A stretch of DNA of 64,000 nucleotides from Mauremys mutica (Eukaryota; Chordata; Testudines; Geoemydidae): the NCBI RefSeq assembly GCF_020497125.1, contig NC_059079.1, positions 53,269,114 to 53,333,113 on the forward strand. The letters are read 5' to 3'. The translations under genes and the position numbers were made by a program. The notes beneath the pieces are model-generated. The model did not search any database, was not told where the DNA came from, and saw nothing but the letters and a program-made list of their open reading frames with translations. The stretch's first letter is position 1; each line of letters starts with the position of its first letter. Shown piece by piece: positions 13,501 through 25,500 of the stretch.

Positions 13501-16500
13501 GGCCCAGGCAGCCCACTTTCCATCCACTGGTTAAAAATTGATGACATTGTACAATGAAACTTTCACTTTTTAAATAATCAAAACTAGCATAATTGTATCA
13601 GCAAAATACTGCACTAAGTGTGCTGAATGACAATCTGTGCAACCCCTTGAACTACAATAGGACTGCAAGGAATGTAACCCAGAACAGGATCTGGCCCATT
13701 ACTTTTTTACTTAAATTAAAATCCACCTGTTAGCATAATAGTTGCAGTGACTGTCCATCCACACTGACGCCCCAAAATTCTTGTGTGCCTATAAGTAGGT
13801 CAAACAAGTAGGATATGTAATAACTGAAATCACCAACACAATAAAATGGTCAGTAGCAGTCAGCCAGTGGAGGTGCTGAGTCATCCAAAGGGACTCCTCA
13901 GCTATTCAATTAGTACAGCTTCAAGTCTCCTTTTCACCATTAAGAGGATAGAATAGGGATTTAGCATAGGACATGACACTGTGTGTGTTCAAGCTTCATA
14001 GCATTTAAGGCCAGAAGGGACCATTAGATCATGTAGTCTAACCTCCTGGATATCACAGACCATTCAATTTCACCCAGTTACCCTGTACTGAACTTATATT
14101 AAGGGAGTGTTTTGAAAATTGAACCTTTCCTGTCCACATATAGATGTGGAAGATTAATGAAAAATGAAGGGTAGTTAGACCTGGTGGGAAGATCTGCAGA
14201 AATTACATGCTTAGCTGCCAAGGATTTACATACTACTTTTACACAATGGCAAGCAGCAGGAATGGAAACATAGGAAAGAGCAGGATTGGGAGGGAAGGGC
14301 TAGTTCCATATGTTATGACTGTTAACGCTTTTCATAGTGAATGTTGAGTAGGAGCAAGGAACTAAATTCTGATTTGATCAGGGATTGCAGTATTTGCCAC
14401 CACAAATGGAGCAGTTATACTAGCTCTAAGGACAAACTAGGTAGAGTTTTGAGAGGAAACAAATAGGCTAGTCCTTTATTTTCTGTTTGTATCTTATGAT
14501 TCTTACCTGGGCAGTGTCTCTTGTTGCAGACCTGCATCTGTGTATCAGGCCCCTCACAATATGACCCATCAAATGATGGAGGAGGGCTATTGCACAGCCT
14601 CAGTCTGATCTGAGTACCTTTCCCACAAGTATCACTGCAAGATCCCCATGGCAGCCAAGAGCCCCATGCACCTTCCACTGTCAAGAGAGCACAAACACAA
14701 ACTACATTTACACTACAGAACGGCTTTAACTTGAAGTTCAAAATCAAATCAAAAGAAAGTGATGTCTCTGAGAAGTATTCACAGTAAAATCATTATAACT
14801 CCATTTTCTCCATTACACACTGTCCATAAATTAAATATTCTGAATCAGACATTGAAAAATCTGTTCCCTGAACAACAGCTCTAACTGACCAGCAGTTTCC
14901 AGAGAGATATTAATGCTTTCCTTTTTTGTTTCCTTACAACATTACTTCACCTGACCACAAACTTGGAACAACAGTGATTCTGCCAGGTGAATGAAGTAGG
15001 CTTGGGATCAGACCTGCTGGTTTCCTTTCATAAATCACTGAATCTGACAGTCTTGTAGTGCCACACAATCTCGCTGGGAAAGGGGCTTGCTAGGTATATA
15101 GCTCATACAGCAGCCCCACTGGCTAACATACAGCAGGGACCAGCAGTTAGAACTGGTTTTGTAGGGCACTACAGGAAACTGTCTCAGTAGATCAAAGTAC
15201 AGCATCACAGTATCAGAGAAGCCCAGGGAGAGAGAGAGAGAATAGTAGGAAAAATGGCAATAATGAATAGTCCTATCCAGTCCAAATGTACTAAGCAAAG
15301 AAAATCCTAATTAAAAATTAAAAGGACGTTGTCAAAGAAAATACATAATTACCTGTGACACTGATAATACCTTAAATGACTAAACCCAAAAGAATGTATT
15401 TTACTCTGCACCTTTTATGCTGCTTAGTAATCTTTTTTCCACTTTGGACAATGGGACTAGAGTGGTCAGTTTTATTGCACTAGCATACAAAGCTGATGTG
15501 TTTAGGTTGCCAACACTTCAAGGAATGTTAAAATCAATATAAAAAACCCTATGAAAATATTTTTATGGTCAGTTTTATAAACCACCCTCACCTCCATATT
15601 TTAAAAACCTAAATTTTAGACCTACATTTCAGTAAATTGAAAACCTTTCAATTACTGCAGGCAATTTTTAAATAGATCAAATAGAATGTCATTTTTTCCT
15701 TTTTCCCCCTCCCATAAATGATTTCAAAGTGAAAGAGGTAAGTATGTGGGCTTTAGAGAAGAAGAGATACCAAACTGAAAAGTTTTAAAGATCAATATCT
15801 GCAACTTATAATGAACACACTCTTCTCACCTGGACAAGGCCTGATGTTACACATGATCGATTCCACAGCATTGCCATCACATGGTCTTCCACCATGTTGA
15901 GTGGTTGGGTTACTACAAGTTCTGGTTCTGGTCTTGTTACCTTGTCCACAAGTTCTCGAACACTCTTCCCAAGACCCCCACTCTGACCAGTTGCCATCCA
16001 CTACATAACATCAAAAAAGCACCGTTTTACCAAATATATTATAGAAAATATCCTCTCCCCGATAAGTCAAAGAATTCCAGACAGCAGAAACAATGAAAGG
16101 GTGGTGTCACATGGAAATCTGTTTAACATACACTGTATGAGTTCATTAAAGAAATCTACCTGGACATGGTTTGTTCTGGCAACTGCGTATGTCTGTATCT
16201 CGCCCCTGACAATGCCTCCCACCATTTGCAGGGAGAGGGTTGTTACACTGACGGATCCTCTTCTGAACACCTTGACTGCAAGTTACACTACATGGTCGCC
16301 ATTCAAACCATTCTGAAAATCCGCCATGCACTGCAGTGGAAAAATTACATTTGAGCATTTATAATATGGATGTTATACAACTAGGCTCAGGAATATACTT
16401 TCTCAGCTGTGTTAAAAGATCTGCAAAATTTTTGCATTTCTAGAAAAAAAGATCAAAATAACCCTACACAAGTTCAGAGGCTACCCTCAGGTATCCAGAT

Positions 16501-19500
16501 AGCATCACATTATCATTAGTGAAGAATTCTTCATGCTTTAGTTGAGAAAATACTTCAGTTATTCTGGCATGGTTATCAGTTATTCTCCCACATTAAAGAT
16601 GAACTCAAGTTGTGGAATGTGCTCTGTAGGCAGCATCTCTGTTCAGGATCATCTCTATCATAGAGTCTTTGGGCATATCTAAACTGCTCTGCAGTTCACA
16701 CTACAGGGGTCTGAAGAGCATTGTGCACCAAAGGGCTGTGGTGTAATTCCCCGTGCAGACGCTGCAGGTGCAAACTAAAGAGTTCGCATTAACTTTTCAA
16801 ATAGGACTACATTAATATTAAGTAGGAATCTTTTCATTTGCACGCACAGTGTCCACATGGGGCAGTTACAGCACAGCACTTTGGTTCACACTGCTTTTCA
16901 CACCCCCGGATCCAAACTGTGGGGCAGTGTAGACATGCTTTTACATATTCCTTCACTCTCTGCTGCCTGTCTTGGGAGCATGCTGAGGGTGATGACAGTT
17001 GAGAAAGTGGAACAAAAGTACAAAATTTTGTGAAGAAGAGATACACTGACATGTCCCACTAGACTTAACGTGTAAATGTAAGGAATATAAAATCTTGGTC
17101 ATAGTTATTCTGTTTTAAAGCTGGAATCTCACAATTTGGTAATCACTAGACAGCACTTTGGTGTACTACCTTGGACAGTGAATGGTACTCGGACAAGGAC
17201 TGATCCCATCAGATTTCTAGCCACACATTCATATTCAGAGGTATCCTCTTTCTGTGCTGCAACAATACGCAAGGAGCCATTAGACAAGACAGTCGCTCTG
17301 TCATTGCTGAGGATAGGATGGCCTTGGCGGGACCACTCAATGGTTGGAGTAGGTTCTCCATTTGCTTGGCAGTTCAGGATTGCTGTGGTACCAGCATCAA
17401 CCACCATCTCTACTGGTTCAACTGTAATAACTGGAGGACCTGAGAGAGAGGAGAGACTGTTTTAGCATCACTGCATTCTGCAATAAATGGCTACAAGAGC
17501 AGATGACATTTTTTTCATTGCATTGAGGTTTGGTCTGAGAAAAAGCATGAAATCCTATTTCATTAATTTTGGCATTAACTACAATTATACATCTTCAGAG
17601 ATCTTTGAGAAATACAAGGTCAATGGTGGAAATTAAACATGACCCAGAATACACAAACAATGACAGTGGTATTGTGATTTGTATTATGGTAGCACACACA
17701 GGCCCCAAACAGGATTGAGGCCCGATTCTACAAACAACTAGTACCATCAGTAGTGCAAAAACACTTTTCAATTAATTCTCACAATACCTAAATGTGGTAG
17801 ATATTATTCCCATTCTATACACAAGGAAAAAAAAACAGAGGTAAAAGGTCTGATTCTTCTCTGAGTTATAAATGGAGAAGAGATGTTTGAAAATTCTGTC
17901 AGAAGAAAAATTATTCTAAAATTCCATCATTATTTGTGTAAGAATTAATTTAAAGCCCAGTTCTGCCCTCAAGAATATGCCAAAATCAGAAAAAGCAGTG
18001 AGGTGCCCAATTCCCATTGGTGAATTTTGACTGTCTCCTCCCAAAACTACAAAGGGACTTGCACACATGTATCCAAAGTCATCTTCTGGCCCCACTCTTG
18101 TAGCACTAGATATCTGATTTGAGTCTTACTCTGAAGCGTTAGTGTCACACTGCGCTCAACCACGCCAGCATCATTTGTAGCTATACATGTATAGTCACCA
18201 GCATCTTCATTCTAAAGGACAATAAACAAGTAATCATATAAACTATCAACCTACATGGAGTAAGATAATCTTTTCACAATGTATTTCCTGTCAGTGAGTT
18301 TGCTACAGTACAGTATGGCATGCAACAGACCTTAAAGAAGTAGAGGGAAATCATTAATTAACAACTACCAGAAAAGTTTATCATACAAGCTGCCAGTCTT
18401 TTAAACTACACCCAAAGTGACTTGAATTAAAAGGTTAACTGGGATGGGAGTTTGTTACAAATAGGTGAGGATAGAGAGAAAAACAAGAGAACTGCATCCA
18501 AGTAGTATCTGCATGGAATTCTTTCCAATGTTGCTTATGTCCTTTTATAGACTCATAGACTCATAGACTTTAAGGTCAGAAGGGACCATTATGATCATCT
18601 AGTCTGACCTCCTGCACAATGCAGGCCACAGAATCCCACCCATCCACTTCTATAACAAACCCCCAGCCTATGTCTGAGTTATCAAAGTCCCCAAATTGCG
18701 GTTTGAAGACCTCAAGCTGCAGAGACTTAGTCTTTTTCTGAAACGTATATGGTAGGTTTCAAGTCCGTCAAAACCATCTGCTTGTTAATATTGTAGATTC
18801 CTATACAGTATGGTGCTGGATGTGTAAGTATATAAAATAGATTATAAATGTAGCGATACAAAGAAGATTATAGACTACTATTGTTACTACCCAGTAGCCA
18901 AAAGTTTTAATAGCAATTTGAACATTTTACGTTTATTAATATTAAGCTAATGTCTGTTTTTTTCCTTCAACTATTTACATTTGTAAATCTAGAAGCTTTT
19001 TCTAAAACCTTTTATAAGGGCCATGTTTTCAACTGCAGCTTCTAAACTTGAATGTGCAAATCATGAACATGCAATTTGAACATGCACACTAGGAGGTGGG
19101 GAGCTAACCAGGTTGAACTTTCAAATGTAGGATTTAGGGGCACAAGTAATTAAAATGGGGGAGAGGGGGAATCCTGGTACCATTATAGCCAATGTCAAAA
19201 CTCCCACTTACTTCAACAGAGCCAGGATTTCATTATCAGATTTGTATGCCCAAATTTTGAGGCTTTGTTAAATCCTATTGAAAATTCAGCTCTGCAAGTT
19301 TATAGGGGATAGACAGAATAGATACAACATTCCCTTGCTTTGTTAGTGAGATCACAGTAATTTGAGCAGAATATTTTAGACTGCACTAAAAAAATTACAT
19401 CTTTTAAAATGTAGAGTAACTACTGAATATTTTTTTAATAAAGGAAAATTTATATTCAGTTAAAATACACACCCTCTTGGATAAATGTATTTACTTACAA

Positions 19501-22500
19501 TAATTAAATGTAGCATACAAACACATTTTAATGACTAGTGACTCACAACAGTGCCATAGATGGCAAGAGAACCATTGCTGAGTTGTCGGATCCTGTTGCT
19601 AATCTGAATGCCAACTCCTTTTTTGCTCCATTGGATTGTTGGAGGTGGATCTCCTCTGACCTCACAGTTCAATATAGCATTACCACCCAAGGGCTCAATC
19701 CAGCTAGAATAATAATCCCCTTGGAAGACCGGAGGCTCTGAAAATGATAAAAAGCAAAGCGAAAGCAAGAGATTCTAAATGAAACTACTGATAGGAATCC
19801 GCCATTCTTTGTTTTCATAAGATCTGAAGTTCAACTTGTTACCCCTTTCCCAATCAACCATGGCAGTGCTATTGGATACAACTAAAAATGCGGCTGTGTG
19901 AAATTGTCACTGATTGTGCTTAATATTGCAGTTATTTACACGTACCTTTGACATACACAAATCCAATAGCCTTTATAGAGCCAACTGTGTTTTCTGCTGT
20001 ACATACATAGGTACCAGAGTCGTCTTTAGATACTCTTTCAATAACTAGTTCACTGTGTCCATTAGCATTGTCAAGTTTTGCTGTGGGGAGAAAAGATGTC
20101 TTTTAAAAACATTGAAGTAGCTCTGGAAAATATCAAAAAGTGATAAATATTTTGCAGGAACAGGTTTAGATTTACAAGGCTGCTTAGTAGCATGGCTCAA
20201 TGGCACGCTTCTATAAAAGAACTTACCATTGCATTGGACTAATTTCTGAGACACCTTTGATTACAGCCCTAAAATGCCTTTCCCTGTCTGCGTGTATGTT
20301 TTAGAGGGCTGAACAAGTAAGTCAAACAGTGTTCCTTGACTGGTCACTCTATTGTGAATGAATTTGCCCTGCTTCTCCTTTCAGTCCATTCATGTTTTGC
20401 ATTCCACCACCAGTGAAGTTTTATTCAGACAGGTGCTTGTGGAAGTCATCTTTTGTGCTTAGATGCTGGAATATTTATTATACCCAATGTGTACATTTTA
20501 ATATGGGGCATGCAGCTTGACACAGAAAGGGTAGGAATTAATGGTAAATTCTCAGAATGGAGAGGGGTAACTAGTGGTGTTCCCCAACGGTCAGTCCTAG
20601 GACCAATCCTATTCAATTTATTCATAAATGATCTGGAGGAAGGGGTAAACAGTGAGGTGGCAAAGTCTGCAGATGATACTAAACTGCTCAAGATAGTTAA
20701 GACCAAAGCAGACTGTGAAGAACTTCAAAAAGATCTCACAAAACTAAGTGATTGGGCAACAAAATGGCAAATGAAATTTAATGTGGATAAATGTAAAGTA
20801 ATGCACATTGGAAAAAATAACCCCAACTATACATACAATATGATGGGGGCTAATTTAGCTACAACGAGTCAGGAAAAAGATCTTGGAGTCATCGTGGATA
20901 GTTCTCTGAAGATGTCCATGCAGTGTGCAGAGGCAGTCAAAAAAGCAAGCAGGATGTTAGGAATCATTAAAAAGGGGATAGAGAATAAGACTGAGAATAT
21001 ATTATTGCCCTTATATAAATCCATGGTACGTCCACATCTCGAATACTGTGTACAGATGTGGTCTCCTCACCTCAAAAAAGATATACTGGCACTAGAAAAG
21101 GTTCAGAAAAAGGCAACTAAAATGATTAGGGGTTTGGAGAGGGTCCCATATGAGGAAAGATTAAAGAGGCTAGGACTCTTCAGCTTGGAAAAGAGGAGAC
21201 TAAGGGGGGATATGATAGAGGTATATAAAATCATGAGTGATGTGGAGAAAGTGGATAAGGAAAAGTTATTTACTTATTCCATAATACAAGAACTAGGGAT
21301 CATCAAATGAAATTAATAGGCAGCAGGTTTAAAACAAATAAAAGGAAGTTCTTCTTCACGCAGCGCACAGTCAACTTGTGGAACTCCTTACCTGAGGAGC
21401 TTGTGAAGGCTAGGACTATAACAGCGTTTAAAAGGGGACTGGATAAATTCATGATGGCTAAGTCCATAAATGGCTATTAGCCAGGATGGGTAAGGAATGG
21501 TGTCCCTGGCCTCTGTTTGTCAGAGGATGGAGATGGATGGCAGGAGAGAGATCACTTGATCATTGCCTGTTAGGTTCACTCCCTCTGGGGCACCTGGCAT
21601 TGGCCACTGTCGGTAGACAGATACTGGGCTAGATGGATCTTTGGTCTGACCCAGTACGGCTGTTCTTATGTTCTTATGGACAGGGTTCCTAAAGCCCTTC
21701 TCCAGAGTCCAGGAACAGAGGCAATTTAATGTTAATTGTAGTTGTGGTATTCTACGCTAACAAGTTCCAGATATTACCATTGTCTAGACCAGTATTTCCC
21801 AAACTTGGAACACCGCTTGTGTAGGGAAAGCCCCTGGCAGGCCAGGCCAGTTTGTTTACCAGCCACGTCTGCAGGTCCGGCTGATCACGGCTCCCAGTGG
21901 CCGCGGTTTGCCGCTCCAGGCCAATGGGGGCTGCCAGAAGCGGCAGCCAGCACATCCCTTGGCCGCACCGCTTCCAGGGGCTTTCCCTGCATGAGCGGCA
22001 TCCCAAGTTTGGGAAACACTGGTCTGGACAGTTTGTTACCCAGGCCATACTATGTTTTTCCCCTTATGAACTTTATACTGTAATCTCAAACTGACATCAC
22101 TGCACACTAACACCACTTCTGGAGGGGGAAAGACTCTGTGTCAGACTGACTATTAAGTACTGATATCACTCACCAGGGACAATATTGTTGTTAAAAGTCC
22201 AAGTTATTTTGGGTATCGGAGTCCCAGTTGCTTTACAAGTTAATCTGAGTTGTTCTCCTTTATTCAAAGCTATATCTCCAGGCAGTTCAGTGAAAGCTGG
22301 GAGCACATGGACCATCAGACTGACAGTGTGTATATCTTCACCAACAGCATTGCTGGCAACACAGGTATAACTACCAGAATCTTCAGGCTGAAAGAAGAGG
22401 GAAAAAAACAGGGGGAGGCGTTGGCGCTTGAACATCATCAATTGTAATGATGGGGGGGAATCCCAAAAAATTTGGAACTTGAGTTCAGTTGGAATGTTCA

Positions 22501-25500
22501 TCTGACTGAATTTTAAATTTTGGCAACTTGCTAGTAATATATTGGAAGCTACGATGAATCAGTCTCATCAGCCTAACTTGATGATTGAATGTCACAATGT
22601 AGCAAACCCAGCAGATTACCTGAGGCCTGGTCCACACTAGGACTTTAATTCGAATTTAGCAGCGTTAATTCGAATTAACCGCGCACCCGTCCACACCAGG
22701 AAGCCATTTAATTCGACATAGAGGGCTCTTTAGTTCGAATTCTGTACTCCTCCCCGACAAGGGGAGTAGCGCTAAATTCGACATGGCTATGTCGAATTAG
22801 GCTAGGTGTGGATGCAAATCGAACTTAGTAGCTCTGGGAGCTATCCCACAGTGCACCACTCTGTTGCCGCTCTGGACAGCAGTCCGAGCTTGGATGCTCT
22901 GACCAGACACACAGGAAACGACCCGGGAAAATTTGAATTCCTTTTCCTGTCTGGGCACTTTGACTCTCATGTCCTGGTTGGACATCGGGGCGAGCTCAGC
23001 AGCACCGGCAACGATGCAGAGCTCTCCAGCAGAGGAGTCCAGGCAATCCCAGAATAGAAAGAGGTCCCCAGCATGGACTGACCGGGAAGTCTTGGATCTG
23101 ATCGGTGTGTGGGGCGATGAGTCTGTGCTTTCGGAGCTGCGCTCCAACAAACAGAATGCGAAGACCTATGAGAAGGTCTCCAAAGCCATGACAGACAGAG
23201 GATATAGCCGGGATGCAATGCAGTGCCGCGTGAAAGTCAAGGAGCTGAGACAAGGCTACCATAAAATCAAAGCGGCAAACGGACGCTCTGGAGCCCAGCC
23301 CCAGACATGCCGCTTCTACGAGGCACTGCATGCCATTCTCGGTGGGTCTGCCACCACTGCCCCATCAGTGTGCGTGGACTCTGACGAAGGGATAGTGTCG
23401 ACGGCCAGTTCCTCGTCGATGTTCGCAGATGGGGAAGATGAGGAAGGAGATGAGGAGGGGGAGGCAGTCGACAGCGCTTACAACGCTGATTTCCCCGACA
23501 GCCAGGATCTCTTCATCACCCTCACTGAGATCCCCTACCAACCCTCCGCAGCCGTTACCACGGACCCTGAATCAGGAGAAGGATCAGTGGGTAAGTGCTT
23601 TAAACATGTTAACATTTATTTCTTAAAAGAACAGGAAAATAGACTAGGCGAACAGAAGGTCTATATACAGGGGAATGGAACAGGCATCTTCCGCGGAGAT
23701 CTCCAGGAAGCTCTCCTGGAGGTAGTCGAAAAGCCTATGGAGGAGGTTCCTGGGGAGAGCTGGCTTATTGGGTGCTCCGAGGTAGCACACTTTTCCGCGT
23801 CACACTCTCAGCTGGTACTCCGGGACCAGTGCCTTGACGAGCATCGCAGCATAGGGCCCTGGCTTGTGCTGGCTTTCATTCAGCATGCTCTCTCTCTCTC
23901 TCTGTGACACCCTCCTCAGGGTGATCTCGCATGCAGACTCCTGCATGTAAGTAGAGTAATTTGTGTACTATTAGTATTGGTAGTGGTTCACTGTTCCTTA
24001 GAACAACAAGAAGCGTCACTTTAGAGCCACGTGCTGGAGGCTACAGAGTGGCAGCATACAGGGATCTTTTGCAAGGGAAAACCGCGAGGGGGTGGAACTG
24101 GGGCAGAGTTTATGCTTTCAGGATTGCCTGCAGCAAGAGGACAGAGCTGGACATTGACTTTTAAGCAGCCAAAAGCCTTTGGCTTACCATGCCTGGCTGC
24201 TCCACGGATTAAGCTTTCCTGCCCCGCTTGTCTGGTCTGCAGTGTAATACCCCAGGCAATCAAAGCGAATGCAGAGAAATCGAACTTTCCCTGAGTGAGT
24301 GAGCATGAGATAGGTGCCGTCCATGGTCTGGTTCACAGACAATGAGTAGACTATGTTTCATTTTTGAGAAAATGTATCTTTGTAAGCAATTCACTCCCTT
24401 TTCCCCATCACACAGCTTCAACAGTATCCCGACCTGCTCCACCATGCCCCTCACAGAGGCTGGCGCAGATTAGGCGGCGTAAGAAAAGAACACGGGACGA
24501 GATGTTTGCTGAACTTATGGGCTGCTCAAGAGCAGAGGCGGACAAGCAGAGCCAGTGGAGGGAGAACCTCACACAGCAGCAGCGCTCACAAAGCGAACGG
24601 GAGGACAGATGGCGTCAGGAGGACCAGCAGGTGACTCAAATGCTGCTTGGAGTACTGAGGGAGCAAACGGACACGCTCAGGCGCCTTGTCAATGTTCTGC
24701 AGGACCGGAGGCAGGAGGACAGAGACCCCTGCACTGTGTCTGCAACCGCCCTCCCCCGCCACACACTCCAATACCCACCTCACCCAGAATAACAAGAAGG
24801 AGGGGCACCAAGGGCCGTGAAAACTGTCACTGCACCAAAGCGGACTGCTAAATTACCCAAAAGTTCACAGTACCTAGATTTTGAAAAGTTCTTACCTTTA
24901 CTGTGTTGTCGAGTATTAAAAGTAGTTTGCTGTTAATTACTGTTTCTGTCATGTTTGTTTGCTGAAGACTTTCTGTGAAGGGGGGAGAGGGGTTTGGTAA
25001 TTGCATAGGACATTCACCATGAACAGGGTACAGACATGGGGGCAGGATCAACAGCAGGTCACACACAGAGTGCAGTCACTAGGCACCCTGGTCAGTCTGT
25101 GAGGTGTTTTTAATGTTCTGTTCATAGGCGGCAGGTGCCCTGCTCCAGGTATACTTGGAGGTGGGTCTCTCCCCCTGCCCTGCCTGGATCGGGCCCTGGC
25201 CCACGCGGGTCTCCCCCGGCCCCGTCAATTCCCTGCCTGGAGCAGGTCCCAGCGCCCACCTGCCACCCCTCCCCCAGCGTGTCGTCTCCCCCCCCCCACG
25301 CTGCATCCCTACCTGACAGTAGAGTGGCTACCGGCAGAAATGCTGTCTGCTGCCCCAGGGTCCTAGCGCCTGCCATCCACAAATGGCAAGGCAGGTTGCC
25401 CTCACCCTGCCCTTCTACCGTAGCCCTGAGCCTCTACAATGCCCCAAACCCTCAGCCCCAGCCACAGCACGCAACCCCCTACGCCTCCTCCCTCTTCCCA

